A stretch of DNA of 64,000 nucleotides from Myroides profundi (GTDB taxonomy: Bacteria; Bacteroidota; Bacteroidia; Flavobacteriales; Flavobacteriaceae): contig NZ_CP010817.1 of assembly GCF_000833025.1 (NCBI RefSeq), forward strand, positions 868,001 to 932,000, given 5' to 3'. Made by a program: the position numbers and the translations under genes. Under the pieces are notes generated by a model. That model made no database searches and was not told the origin of the DNA. It saw only the letters and a list, made by a program, of their open reading frames with translations. Below are positions 9,072-18,176 of this stretch, piece by piece (position 1 is the first letter of the stretch; each line of letters opens with the position of its first letter).

Positions 9072-9265
9072 TTAAGTACGATTTATTTTAAATAAATTGT
9101 ATAAAATGATGTGACTTTTTTCAGAATTATTGTCTTAAGTGTATAACGATAAAGTCATCAACGATTTTTAATGCTATGAAAAGGAAAAGATATGTTGATT
9201 GTTTGTTACTTATAATTTATCGTTATAGTACTTAAAATAAAAGTATAAAATTGCGCTATGAAAGA

Positions 9266-9298
9266 AAAAAAGCTGACCACTGGTCAGCTTTTTTTTAT
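9266..9298. terminator. Terminator, both directions
   Basis: AGCTGACCA/TGGTCAGCT arms (9271-9279 and 9281-9289) flanked by A-run on the left and T-run on the right; symmetrical, so it can stop transcripts from both sides. Its right edge touches the end of the wbqC-like gene. Confidence 0.75.
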
Positions 9299-9918
9299 AT
9301 GCTTAATGACTGCTTTTTAAGATAATCTATAGCATGTCTTCCTTCATTGAATAATAAGTCTAGAATACTTAGATTGTTTAAGTAGCCATGTTTTTCATCA
9401 AAAACTTGGATGTATGGAGTGTAGATATTAGTATCTTTCTTACCATTTATTAAAGTTCTCAAATCAGTAATGTCATTACTTACTTCTTTATGGTAGTCTT
9501 TAGTTTGTTCATAAGGGAGGTCTATCCCTAAGCAAGAACATAACACTTCATGTATTTGAAGGTTAAGATCTAACATAAACTCTGGTTTTCCTTCAAAAAT
9601 AGGACGAATCTCATCTTCAAAGTACTCGAAGTAAGGAGAAGTTCTATAAGCTGCTTCTAGGCTCTTAAAATGCTGTTTTTGCCAGCCAAAAGCATGCTCT
9701 ATTCTTACATCCTTATATTTTTGTTTAGATTCTTCTGAGTGCTTGATCGGAATATTAAGCATTTGCTTTCCATTAGCACTATAGATGAATGTTCTATTTC
9801 TATTGGTTTGCTTTTGAAAGTTATCTTCCATCTCAAATGTTATTTTGTCTGCTTGTAGCATAGTTACAAAGTGACTGATAGAAGGGAAGTAACTAGGATG
9901 AATAAGTATGTTATTCAT
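9295..9918 (-). CDS. WbqC family protein
   Basis: A 207-residue protein of the WbqC-like family, named after a gene in an O-antigen cluster but without a proven reaction. The family N-terminus ILIHPSYFPSISHF and the TFIYSANGKQMLNIPIKH segment are clear. No signal peptide or membrane span, so it is cytoplasmic. It is the last gene of a minus-strand run beginning at parA, starting 8 bases after lepB and ending at a terminator. Its conserved association with lepB in flavobacteria suggests co-expression rather than a shared pathway. Confidence 0.85.
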   Translation of the reverse strand: MNNILIHPSYFPSISHFVTMLQADKITFEMEDNFQKQTNRNRTFIYSANGKQMLNIPIKHSEESKQKYKDVRIEHAFGWQKQHFKSLEAAYRTSPYFEYFEDEIRPIFEGKPEFMLDLNLQIHEVLCSCLGIDLPYEQTKDYHKEVSNDITDLRTLINGKKDTNIYTPYIQVFDEKHGYLNNLSILDLLFNEGRHAIDYLKKQSLSI

Positions 9919-9926
9919 GTTTTAAT

Positions 9927-11519
9927 TTAATATTTTGAATTCTTTTTTTCTTTTCTCTTTTTGTAAGTATTATAACCTACTAAACCTATCACAGCTACTA
10001 AGAAGTAAGGGAAGTAAGAAGTCTGCTTACCATTACCATTAACTGTAGTAAACATTCTATCCCAACGAATCTTATCTAATGCTTTTGACCATGGTACGTA
10101 TTGATCTAAACTTAACCATACAAAAACAGGTTTTCCTACAATGTGATCTTCAGGTACAAATCCCCAATATCTACTATCTTCAGATCTGTTTCTGTTGTCT
10201 CCCATCATGAAGTAATAATCTTGTTGGAAAGTGTATTTATCTGTAGCTACATCGTTGATATAGATTTTATTGTCTCTAACCTCTAATTTATTACCTTCAT
10301 ATACCTGAATAACTCTTTGGTACATTGGGAAGTTATCAGCATTTAGAGTAATTGTTTCTCCTTTAGCAGGGATATGTAGAGGACCTAAGTCATCATTTGT
10401 CCAAGTTTTAGAGTTATGAGGGAATATTACATTAGCATACGCTGCTTGAATATACGCTTTAGCTTCTTCTGGATATCCTTTTGTAACACTTACTATTTGA
10501 GACATAGACTTTAAAACTTCAACATTCTCATCTGTTAAAGCAGCGAAGATTAGAGTTTTCGGATCATTGTTAAAGTATTCAATACCCTCTCTTGTATCTA
10601 GTCGTTTTACTAAAGCATTTAGATCTATTGGTGTACCGTCTGTTTTTACAGTATACGTGTTCTGTAATTTAGCACGATCATTTAGTTTTAGTTTCTCATT
10701 ATTGATGTAAACATCACCATTAACTAACGAAATGTTTTCTCCTGGTAAACCTACAGCACGTTTAACATAGTTTGTTTTCTTGTCGATTGGTTTATCTACA
10801 GCAGGTCTTCTAAGTGGATCGTTGAACTGATAAACAGTATCAGTTGGCCAGTTGAACACGACGATATCGTTGTGTTGTATCTTTTGAAAACCAGGTAATC
10901 TAAAGTATGGTAGATGTGGTTTCTTTAAGTAAGAATTTTTCTTTGTAAATGGTAAAGTATCATGTACCATTGGTAACGCTACCGTAGTCATCGGAGTTCT
11001 TGCCCCATAGTGAAACTTACTTACGAATAAGAAGTCTCCTACTAGTAAAGTCTTTTCTAATGAAGACGTTGGTATTGTATAAGGTTGAATTACATAAGTG
11101 TGAATCACTGTAGCTACTACAACAGCAAATAGAATAGAACTAACTGTCTCACCTGAGCTTGTAGCTGCTTTTGTACTTCTGTTTTCTACATATTTTACAT
11201 CGACAGCATAGTTGATATAATAGATATAAAGACCTAGTGTTACTACTCCTAGTATAGTGTCTACTGTTTTGTTTTTTCCGAAGCTTCTAAGTGTCTCTAC
11301 CCAAACTACTGGAAACATGATTAAATTCACAATAGGTACAAACAATAAGATAACCCACCATCTAGGACGGTTAATGATTTGCATTAAGACCACAGCATTA
11401 TATACAGGCACGATAGCTTGCCAGCTTTTCTTTCCAGCTTTTACGTATAATTTCCAAGTTCCAAGAAAGTGTATAACTTGTACTAAAAGAAAAAACAAAA
11501 ACCATTGAGACATTGTCAT
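9927..11519 (-). CDS. lepB: Signal peptidase I
   Basis: Membrane serine protease that removes signal peptides from exported proteins. Four hydrophobic segments occupy residues 1-110, more than in E. coli LepB, with a further anchor at 125-145. The catalytic serine is S153 (in IPTSSLEKTL) and the catalytic lysine K253 (in YVKRAVGLPG). The box MMGDNRNRSEDSRYWGFVPE is intact near residue 445. The region between the lysine and that box is enlarged by about 170 residues, and a last membrane span follows at about 500-518. At 530 residues it is longer than the E. coli enzyme (324) but typical for Bacteroidetes. It lies 36 bases downstream of dapB. Confidence 0.95.
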   Translation of the reverse strand: MTMSQWFLFFLLVQVIHFLGTWKLYVKAGKKSWQAIVPVYNAVVLMQIINRPRWWVILLFVPIVNLIMFPVVWVETLRSFGKNKTVDTILGVVTLGLYIYYINYAVDVKYVENRSTKAATSSGETVSSILFAVVVATVIHTYVIQPYTIPTSSLEKTLLVGDFLFVSKFHYGARTPMTTVALPMVHDTLPFTKKNSYLKKPHLPYFRLPGFQKIQHNDIVVFNWPTDTVYQFNDPLRRPAVDKPIDKKTNYVKRAVGLPGENISLVNGDVYINNEKLKLNDRAKLQNTYTVKTDGTPIDLNALVKRLDTREGIEYFNNDPKTLIFAALTDENVEVLKSMSQIVSVTKGYPEEAKAYIQAAYANVIFPHNSKTWTNDDLGPLHIPAKGETITLNADNFPMYQRVIQVYEGNKLEVRDNKIYINDVATDKYTFQQDYYFMMGDNRNRSEDSRYWGFVPEDHIVGKPVFVWLSLDQYVPWSKALDKIRWDRMFTTVNGNGKQTSYFPYFLVAVIGLVGYNTYKKRKEKKNSKY

Positions 11520-11555
11520 AGTTTAATATTGTTTAATGATTATTAGTGAAGGTAA

Positions 11556-12260
11556 TTATTTTTTTAGATTCAGAACATCTTTCATAGAGAATATTCCTTT
11601 TTTATTTTGTATCCATTCAGCAGCTACTACTGCTCCTAAAGCAAAGCCTTCTCTATTATGAGCTGTGTGCTTGATCTCTATCTGATCGATAGTAGAGTCA
11701 TAGAATACACTGTGTGTACCAGGCACGCTATCTATGCGTTTTGCATCGATATGTATCTGATTAGTATCTGGTGTATCTAATGTCCACGCTGTGTAATTCG
11801 TGTTTTCGATAATACCATTAGCCAAAGAAATAGCTGTTCCACTAGGAGCATCTAATTTTTGGGTATGGTGTATTTCTTCCATAGATACTTTATAATCATT
11901 AAGATTATTCATCATCTTAGCTAAATAACTGTTTAGCTCAAAGAATAGGTTTACTCCTAAACTAAAATTAGATCCATATAAAAAAGCACCATTGCTTTTT
12001 GTACATAGATCTACCATCTTATCATATTCTTCTAACCAACCTGTGGTACCTGATATAATAGGGATATTTAGTTCAAAACAAGTTGTAATATTCTGTACAG
12101 CAGCAGAAGGCACACTGAAGTCTATCGCTACATCTGCATCTTTTAGTCCTTCATAAGTATCAGAACTTCTTTTGCGAAGTACTATTTCGTGACCTCTTTC
12201 TATGGCAATTCTTTCAATGATTTGACCCATTTTGCCATATCCTAATAAAGCAATTTTCAT
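11556..12260 (-). CDS. dapB: 4-hydroxy-tetrahydrodipicolinate reductase
   Basis: Second dedicated step of the diaminopimelate/lysine pathway: NAD(P)H-dependent reduction to tetrahydrodipicolinate. The N-terminal nucleotide-binding loop LGYGKMGQII is at residues 5-14. The sequence GTTGWLEEY follows the Rossmann part, and the family active-site segments HHTQKLDAPSGTAI (about 150-163) and KHTAHNREGFALGAV are present. At 234 residues it is slightly shorter than the E. coli protein but complete. It sits 12 bases downstream of the DUF5683 gene in the par-lepB run. Confidence 0.95.
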   Translation of the reverse strand: MKIALLGYGKMGQIIERIAIERGHEIVLRKRSSDTYEGLKDADVAIDFSVPSAAVQNITTCFELNIPIISGTTGWLEEYDKMVDLCTKSNGAFLYGSNFSLGVNLFFELNSYLAKMMNNLNDYKVSMEEIHHTQKLDAPSGTAISLANGIIENTNYTAWTLDTPDTNQIHIDAKRIDSVPGTHSVFYDSTIDQIEIKHTAHNREGFALGAVVAAEWIQNKKGIFSMKDVLNLKK

Positions 12261-12272
12261 TGGATAAATATT

Positions 12273-12860
12273 TTAAAAGCGATATTCTACATTTATCGCG
12301 TATTGGAACTGATTTTGATTCTGAAGATTCATTCTGTCTATCTCAAAGGCAGGCTTAATAGTCAAGTTCTCATTAACGTTGAACTGCATTAAGTGAGCAT
12401 CTACGTTAGCGTCGATGATACTTAGAACATAAAAACCAACTGTGATTACGACAGATAAGTCTCTATTACGTCTATAGAACTTTTGAGCTTCTAATATACG
12501 ATCGTTGTCTAATCCTCCAAAAGTAGGGTCGTTAGGATCGTTAACACCTTGTAGACGTTTCTTATATTCGTCTCTATATCTATTATACTGTCTTTGGTTA
12601 TCCATCCAGAAGTATGTAGGTATTCCTATACCTGCATATACTAATGGTACTTTCCAATATTTCTTATTATAGATTTGACCTACTCCAGGAATAACAGAGG
12701 CATAGAATGCCGCACGAGAAGGAGCTACAGGATCTAATGGTTTATAATCTGCAGACTCTTTTTTCGTAGTAGGTTCATCTTCTTCACTTACAGACTGTGC
12801 ATAGGTGGGGTGACAGACTGCTCCTATGAAGAATAATAGGATTAATAACTTGTGTTTCAC
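12273..12860 (-). CDS. DUF5683 family exported/membrane protein
   Basis: A 195-residue protein with an N-terminal signal peptide (about residues 1-21, ending in an AYA-Q-like cleavage context), an acidic linker, and the DUF5683 core beginning with PSRAAFYASVIPGVGQIYNKKYWK, which is followed by two membrane spans. The motif PGxGQxYN is also seen in other small envelope families. Function unknown. The start is a GTG at 12860 that overlaps the parB stop by one base (TAGTG), indicating coupling. In flavobacteria this gene is regularly found between parB and dapB. Confidence 0.85.
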   Translation of the reverse strand: MKHKLLILLFFIGAVCHPTYAQSVSEEDEPTTKKESADYKPLDPVAPSRAAFYASVIPGVGQIYNKKYWKVPLVYAGIGIPTYFWMDNQRQYNRYRDEYKKRLQGVNDPNDPTFGGLDNDRILEAQKFYRRNRDLSVVITVGFYVLSIIDANVDAHLMQFNVNENLTIKPAFEIDRMNLQNQNQFQYAINVEYRF

Positions 12861-13765
12861 TAATTTTCTAATAGTTTGATAATACGATTTAAGTCTTCTT
12901 CAGAGTGGAAAGGAATAGATATCTTTCCTTTTCCATTATTAGAAACTTTAATATCTACTTTTGTTCCAAAGAATTGTCCGAATGATCTCGAATAACTTTC
13001 AGGAACATTAAACTCTGTATTTTTCTTAGGTAGAGCAGGTGATACTATACCTCTTAGTTGTTCTTGATATTTTTTTACGATAGCCTCAGTCTCTCTTACA
13101 GATAAGTTTTCTGTAATGATTTTGTGATAGATATCTGTCTGTACGTCTAAGTCTTCTATATTAATAATGGCACGACCATGTCCCATAGTGATAAATCCAT
13201 CTCTTATCCCTGTCTGAATGATTGGATCTAGACGCAGTAGGCGCAAGTAATTAGCAATAGTAGAACGTTTCTTTCCTACGCGATCACTTACTTGTTCTTG
13301 TGTCAGATTTATTTCTTCCATTAGACGTTGATACGACAGTGCTATCTCGATAGGGTCTAGATCATGACGTTGGATATTCTCTACTAAAGCCATAGTTAGA
13401 GACTCATTGTCATTCGCTATACGGATATAAGCAGGTACAGAGTCTAGTCCTACTATTTTAGAAGCTCTTAAACGGCGCTCACCAGAGATTAATTGATATT
13501 TATTGAACTCAATTTTTCTAACGGTAATAGGTTGTATTACACCTAATTCTCGAATACTTGTAGCTAACTCTTGTAAAGACTCTTCGTTAAAGTTCGTTCT
13601 AGGTTGGAATGGATTTATCTCAATAGAGTCTATGTCTAACTCTATAATATTGCCGATTACTTTATCTGCATTATTATCTTCAATTGATCTAATATCGTTA
13701 TCTGGATCTTTTAATAGAGCCGATAGTCCTCTTCCTAAAGCTTGTTTTTTAATTGCCTTTGCCAT
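12860..13765 (-). CDS. parB: Chromosome partitioning protein ParB
   Basis: DNA-binding CTPase that loads at parS sites and works with ParA in origin segregation. The N-terminus holds the short ParA-stimulating segment KKQALGRGLSALL. The ParB/Srx core begins about residue 45; the CTP-binding motif GERRLRASK is at about 115-123. A helix-turn-helix with KKRSTIANYLRLLRL follows at about 165-180, and a C-terminal dimerisation domain completes the 301 residues. It starts 29 bases downstream of parA. I found no parS-like 16-mer in the window. Confidence 0.96.
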   Translation of the reverse strand: MAKAIKKQALGRGLSALLKDPDNDIRSIEDNNADKVIGNIIELDIDSIEINPFQPRTNFNEESLQELATSIRELGVIQPITVRKIEFNKYQLISGERRLRASKIVGLDSVPAYIRIANDNESLTMALVENIQRHDLDPIEIALSYQRLMEEINLTQEQVSDRVGKKRSTIANYLRLLRLDPIIQTGIRDGFITMGHGRAIINIEDLDVQTDIYHKIITENLSVRETEAIVKKYQEQLRGIVSPALPKKNTEFNVPESYSRSFGQFFGTKVDIKVSNNGKGKISIPFHSEEDLNRIIKLLEN

Positions 13766-13794
13766 AATATTCTAAATAATAATTCTAGAGAAAT

Positions 13795-14559
13795 CTAACT
13801 ATTTTTTCGAATAATTTCTTCTGCTAGATTGATGTAATTCGTAGCTCCTTTACTAGTAGCGTCATAGTTAATGATACTTTCGCCAAAGCTAGGTGCTTCA
13901 CTTAATTTTACATTTCGCTGGATAATAGTATCAAATACCATATCGTTAAAATGTTTCTGTACTTCCTCTACCACTTGATTAGACAAGCGTAAACGAGAGT
14001 CGTACATCGTTAATAACAATCCTTCTATATCTAGATTAGGATTGTGTATTTTTTGAACACTTTTAATTGTGTTTAATAATTTACCAAGACCTTCTAATGC
14101 AAAGTACTCACATTGAATCGGAATAGCTACAGAATCAGCAGCTGTCAACGCATTTAAGGTAAGTAGACCTAAAGAAGGAGCGCAGTCGATTATGATATAA
14201 TCAAACTTATCTTTGACAGATTTAAGTGCTTCTTTAAGCATATATTCTCGGTTTGGTTTATCCACCAACTCAATTTCAATAGCCACTAAGTCAATGTGGG
14301 CGGGGATTAGATATACATTCGGAGCTGTACATTCCACAATAGCTTCTTCTGGCGTATTACTGTGCTCTAATATTTCGTAAGTACCAATCTCTACAGAGTC
14401 TACATCGATTCCTAATCCTGAGGAAGCATTGGCCTGAGGATCTGCGTCTATGATAAGTACTTTTTTCTCTAGTGCTCCTAATGAAGCAGCAAGATTAACT
14501 GATGTTGTAGTTTTTCCTACACCACCTTTTTGATTAGCAATAGCAATGATTTTACCCAT
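13795..14559 (-). CDS. parA: Chromosome partitioning ATPase ParA/Soj
   Basis: Walker-type ATPase that forms nucleoid-bound gradients moving ParB-parS complexes. The deviant Walker A motif KGGVGKTTTSVNLAA is at residues 10-24, with the signature lysine near the start of the loop, and DADPQANASSGLG about 40-52. The Walker B region reads YIIIDCAPSLG. The length (254) matches chromosomal Soj rather than plasmid ParA, which has an N-terminal DNA-binding extension. First gene of the parA-to-wbqC run. Confidence 0.96.
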   Translation of the reverse strand: MGKIIAIANQKGGVGKTTTSVNLAASLGALEKKVLIIDADPQANASSGLGIDVDSVEIGTYEILEHSNTPEEAIVECTAPNVYLIPAHIDLVAIEIELVDKPNREYMLKEALKSVKDKFDYIIIDCAPSLGLLTLNALTAADSVAIPIQCEYFALEGLGKLLNTIKSVQKIHNPNLDIEGLLLTMYDSRLRLSNQVVEEVQKHFNDMVFDTIIQRNVKLSEAPSFGESIINYDATSKGATNYINLAEEIIRKNS

Positions 14560-14669
14560 TTTACCAAAAGAATGTTTTTATAATTGGTAAAAATACGATT
14601 ATTTGCGACTCTACGAAATCTTATTTATCAACATTTCCCTAAATACATTAAAATTCAATATCTTATAAA

Positions 14670-14704
14670 AATAAATGCCATCTGTGCTATAAATGGCATT
14701 TATT
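14670..14704 (-). terminator. Terminator-like hairpin after bshC
   Basis: 12-bp perfect stem (14670-14681 with 14693-14704) and an 11-base loop; read on the minus strand it runs into a T-rich stretch. It lies 68 bases beyond the bshC stop and before parA. Confidence 0.55.
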
Positions 14705-14771
14705 CACTAATATCTTTATTTTAATCTAAATATGTTTCTGTAATAGTTAATATACTAGTTTTTGCTTTGTA

Positions 14772-16361
14772 TTACAGAATGACAATGTCAAATTCTTGAT
14801 TTAGTGGCTCTAATTGTGCAAATAGTACCTTGATCAGATGGTCTCCATATTCTTTGTAATACACAGAGAAGTTAACGATACGCTCTTGTAGGCTATTATT
14901 AGGGAATAGTTCATTCTGTAATAATGTAATGCGCTCTAGCTTGTCAGCGTGATTTCTTTTCTCAGCGATACGCAGTCTTTTCTCTAAGTTGTCTAATCCT
15001 TTTAGTTGTTTGACTTTCTGTGCATTTACTGCTCCGATAAAAGATTTATCCGTTTGTAAAGCTATTTCTTCTAGTGTTTTGAACTGCTCTTCTAAGAACT
15101 GGCGTTGTTGTTCAAAATCAAATTGAATAGAAGAGAACTCTTTCGTTTTCGCATTGATTAAGTAACTTTGTTTCATGAACATATCTTTCCAAGAGAGCTC
15201 TAGTTTATCCATTTTCTCTACTTGTTTAGAAGTCGCTAATAGCACTGAATTTCTCAGTAATAGCATCGGGAAAGTGATCTTGTGTAAATCAAATACTTTC
15301 TTCAATTCTAACCAGTATGCCAATTCTCCACCACCTCCAGTATAGCATAGGTTAGGCAATATTACTTCTTGATATAACGGTCTCAGTATCACATTGGGAC
15401 TAAAGCATTCTGGGTGATTCTCTAGTTCTGTTAGTATTGCTTCTTTAGTGAAGGTGATCGACGTATTATTTACCTTATATACCTCATCTTCATAGATAAT
15501 TCTTTCTCTAAGATTATCCTGTATATAGAATAAGTTTATATCACGAGGGTTGACCTGTATGAAGTATTCTGATAGGGTATCATAGCTTTTTTCAACTTCT
15601 TTGATAGCACTCTGATGAAGTAATTCTTCTTTGATATGAGGAGCAAATAACTTTTTCAGTTCAGCGTCATCACCATCTATGATTACCAGTCCATACTCTG
15701 CGAATAGTTCATTTGCTAAGTAACGTGTAGCATCCGTCAGATTATCGTGTTTTAGATAAGCATTTTCGAATAGCTCCTTGATATAAGTAGCATTACTACC
15801 TACTCCGATATGAGATTGGAATACTTCATATACTTTATCGAGACCTTCTGTACTTAATCGTCCTACAGGTCCTTTGCTCTCTCTGTTCCAGCAAATCACT
15901 TTTTCTTCAAATACGAAGTGATTAATTTCTTCGAAGTCATGATCTTCTGTTGCCATCCAGTATACTGGGACAAAGTTTTCGTTGGGATACTTAGCTTTCA
16001 GTTCTTTGGCTAAGTTAATCACAGAGATGATTTTGTATAAGAAGTATAACGGACCCGTAAATAAGTTTAACTGGTGTCCAGTCGTAACTGTAAATGTATT
16101 TTCTTTCGCTAATGCGTTTATATGCTCTAAAGTCTTCTCAGAAGTCTTTGTGTTTTTATATTGACTTAACAACGCCTGACAGAGTACACTTCTGTGTTCT
16201 ATCGGATAGCTAGCACGCTTCTCGTCTAACTGTTGTTTAAAGTTTTCTATAGTAGGAAAGTGATTATATAAGTGTTTTAGATTAGCCTTTTGATTAAGGT
16301 AATCTACCATTAGTTTTGAAAAATAGCCCGCGTTCTGAAACGTAATTTTGTCTAAAGGCAT
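14772..16361 (-). CDS. bshC: Putative cysteine ligase BshC, bacillithiol synthesis
   Basis: Last step of bacillithiol formation: joining cysteine to glucosaminyl-malate. The 529-residue length, the TVTTGHQLNLFTGPLYFLYK segment near residue 90 and the WMATEDHDFEEINH segment near 135 are diagnostic of BshC. The C-terminal third contains a long coiled-coil region (about 380-480). The enzyme is cytoplasmic. Presence implies that this organism uses bacillithiol as low-molecular-weight thiol, as known in Bacteroidetes. It is alone in its transcription unit: 150 bases of non-coding DNA precede it. Confidence 0.94.
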   Translation of the reverse strand: MPLDKITFQNAGYFSKLMVDYLNQKANLKHLYNHFPTIENFKQQLDEKRASYPIEHRSVLCQALLSQYKNTKTSEKTLEHINALAKENTFTVTTGHQLNLFTGPLYFLYKIISVINLAKELKAKYPNENFVPVYWMATEDHDFEEINHFVFEEKVICWNRESKGPVGRLSTEGLDKVYEVFQSHIGVGSNATYIKELFENAYLKHDNLTDATRYLANELFAEYGLVIIDGDDAELKKLFAPHIKEELLHQSAIKEVEKSYDTLSEYFIQVNPRDINLFYIQDNLRERIIYEDEVYKVNNTSITFTKEAILTELENHPECFSPNVILRPLYQEVILPNLCYTGGGGELAYWLELKKVFDLHKITFPMLLLRNSVLLATSKQVEKMDKLELSWKDMFMKQSYLINAKTKEFSSIQFDFEQQRQFLEEQFKTLEEIALQTDKSFIGAVNAQKVKQLKGLDNLEKRLRIAEKRNHADKLERITLLQNELFPNNSLQERIVNFSVYYKEYGDHLIKVLFAQLEPLNQEFDIVIL

Positions 16362-16515
16362 AGTGTTTATTTTTTGCTAATTTAAACAATAATCAGTTTT
16401 TAAATGAAGGTTTAACGTTGTTTAAAGATTAAAGTTTAATTTAAAAAAGGAAACAGAGTAGAAGGCTATTAAGACTAATCTATCAATAAATCAATCGAGA
16501 ATAAGGTATAAAACA

Positions 16516-16803
16516 TTATTCTCTCCTTACAAAGAACCATCCTTTATAACAATTAAGTTCTCTAATAGGAGCTGTGTGTTGTATAATCTTTATATGCTGA
16601 TATAGGAGCTGAGGCAGAGAGGCCATTATCTCTGTGACAGCGATATCTATAGTCTCGTAATCCTCTTCTGTAGGGATGGTATTTGTATAAACATATAGAG
16701 AGATTGTATCTTCTGTATAGTCATAAGCGATAGCTCTGATATGATAATCTATGACACCTAAGAAAGCGGGTATCATGGCTAATAGTATATCTTGTTGTTG
16801 CAT
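16516..16803 (-). CDS. Small hypothetical protein (possible orphan immunity-type)
   Basis: A 95-residue soluble protein I do not recognise. It has a helix-rich N-terminus (QQDILLAMIPAFLGV), a middle with paired beta-strand character, and ends in GWFFVRRE. No signal peptide or membrane span. It begins 9 bases after the neighbouring 100-residue gene, so the two form a pair. Size, acidity and pairing resemble immunity genes of polymorphic toxin loci, but no toxin gene is present in the window, so this is only a suggestion. Confidence 0.6.
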   Translation of the reverse strand: MQQQDILLAMIPAFLGVIDYHIRAIAYDYTEDTISLYVYTNTIPTEEDYETIDIAVTEIMASLPQLLYQHIKIIQHTAPIRELNCYKGWFFVRRE

Positions 16804-16812
16804 AGTGTATAT

Positions 16813-17115
16813 TTATAAACAGTATTGAAGGGCATGGAGCACGCTCTCTTCTAAAGAGGTAAATGACTTACAGTTCTCTTTATATAAGGGGGCTTCCCAG
16901 TCATAATTAGAAATAACTTGTACACAGAAATGGCCATCGGCATCAAACTCTGGATACCAACCAATATCAAGTAAGGTATGGTTGCCAAACTCTGCTTGAA
17001 ACAAATCTTCTTTTAACTCATCTATTACCTCAGCAGGAGAGCCATTAAAATTTAAATGAGATAAGGTGTCATACGTGATGATCCCTTTATGTCTTTCTAT
17101 AAGTAACTTTATCAT
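16813..17115 (-). CDS. Small hypothetical protein (possible orphan immunity-type)
   Basis: A 100-residue soluble acidic protein. Recognisable pieces are an N-terminal strand-rich part, the segment LLDIGWYPEFDADGHFCVQV around residues 49-68, and NYDWEAPLYKE. The DIGWYPE...F.V....DWE pattern recurs in a family of small uncharacterised proteins often found as scattered paralogues; I cannot give a verified family name. It is transcribed with the 95-residue gene downstream and separated from the next gene by a 620-base structured gap. Confidence 0.65.
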   Translation of the reverse strand: MIKLLIERHKGIITYDTLSHLNFNGSPAEVIDELKEDLFQAEFGNHTLLDIGWYPEFDADGHFCVQVISNYDWEAPLYKENCKSFTSLEESVLHALQYCL

Positions 17116-17313
17116 TTAGAAGATGTATTTGTATTTGAACATATTACTTGTTATTGAACTCGATTTCTTACGATGTCTATTACAATGGTTGATATGGTGT
17201 TAGAAAATTCATTTTAGTAATTGAATTACCCTGGTTAAAAGTACTTTATTTTAAAAGAATTATATCAGTTAAAAAATCAATTCATCTTTTGAAGAATAAA
17301 AAACATAAATAAG

Positions 17314-17352
17314 TGTACAGTTAAGAGTAGGATTATAATCAATAACTGTACA
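17314..17352. repeat. Inverted repeat with 10-bp arms
   Basis: TGTACAGTTA (17314-17323) and TAACTGTACA (17343-17352) with a 19-base spacer. Perfect arms; could be an operator pair or RNA hairpin. No T-run follows directly. Confidence 0.6.
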
Positions 17353-17384
17353 GCTATAGTAGGACGAGACAGTCTTTTTTTGAC

Positions 17385-17465
17385 GTGGTCGCATAGTGGT
17401 CGGCTTGTGGTCGCATAGTGGTAGCATAATTTTAGCCTATTTTAATGCGACCACTATGGTATCAC
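17385..17465. repeat. Four 11-bp tandem repeats plus two inverted copies
   Basis: Consecutive units at 17385, 17396, 17407 and 17418: GTGGTCGCATA, GTGGTCGGCTT, GTGGTCGCATA, GTGGTAGCATA. After 15 bases come two inverted copies, AATGCGACCAC (17444-17454) and TATGGTATCAC (17455-17465). The 11-bp period places every copy on the same face of the helix. Located in a non-coding gap. Confidence 0.75.
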
Positions 17466-17738
17466 TATCCCATAATATTACTATCGTGCTATGCCTTATT
17501 AGTAAGTGAATAGTTGGAGAAGGAAGCTTAAGGAGATGGAGAGCTTGTATGTAGGAGATTTTGTTAGAGCGCGATATCTTATTTGAACCTAATTATTAGC
17601 AGTAGAGTAGGTGTTATCTTATCCCTGATTATAGCTAATTATGCCCTATATCGTGTAGTTTGTTATGGTTTATGATTATAGGATTTGATATATAGGGGTT
17701 AAAATCTTTTCTTTGGAACAACTAAACTCTTTAACTAG

Positions 17739-18176
17739 ATGATTGCACAAGAAAAGAGATTGTCCTATCGGTATTCATTAGGACATCTGATATTAAATAT
17801 ATTGTTGACCATTCTGTTTTGTAGCATTGCTACAATCAGTCACGATGTTGGTGATTATTGGTTTGTGATTATAAAGTATGTAATTACGGTGTTAGTTACA
17901 TGTATAACAGTGAGTCAGGTTATATACCTCTGTACTGCTTATATAAGAGGAGATAAACTGATACTCAAAAAGTACTTTAGAAGTGAGAAACAGTATACAG
18001 CTAAGCAGTTAGTCAATATAAAAAAGTATAAACTTGGACGTATTCACCTCATCATGGTATCTATGAAGAGTGTAGATGGAAGCATAGAAAGATATATGAT
18101 TATGAATATCTATGCATGGTATGCACAGTCTGTATATGATGCTGAAGAGGAATTGAGTAACTGGTCTGAGAAGTAA
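17739..18176 (+). CDS. Hypothetical membrane protein, PH-like tail
   Basis: A 145-residue protein with two membrane spans (about residues 16-34 and 42-65) followed by a soluble domain of about 75 residues. That part has alternating strands and ends with a helix, RGDKLILKKYFRSEKQYTAK being its first strands; this resembles the bacterial PH-like domains found after paired helices in small membrane proteins, but the match is by architecture only. It stands alone on the plus strand. No function can be given. Confidence 0.65.
   Translation: MIAQEKRLSYRYSLGHLILNILLTILFCSIATISHDVGDYWFVIIKYVITVLVTCITVSQVIYLCTAYIRGDKLILKKYFRSEKQYTAKQLVNIKKYKLGRIHLIMVSMKSVDGSIERYMIMNIYAWYAQSVYDAEEELSNWSEK

Larger units (their letters stand above)
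17116..17738. other. Structured non-coding gap of 620 bases
   Basis: No coding frame with sensible composition. It contains the 10-bp-arm inverted repeat (17314-17352) and the 11-bp repeat cluster (17385-17465), listed separately. It must also hold the promoters of the diverging neighbours, which I could not place with confidence. Confidence 0.6.

Noticed and set aside
12860..14771. parS site near parAB
   Set aside because: No sequence close to TGTTTCACGTGAAACA was seen in or around the par genes.
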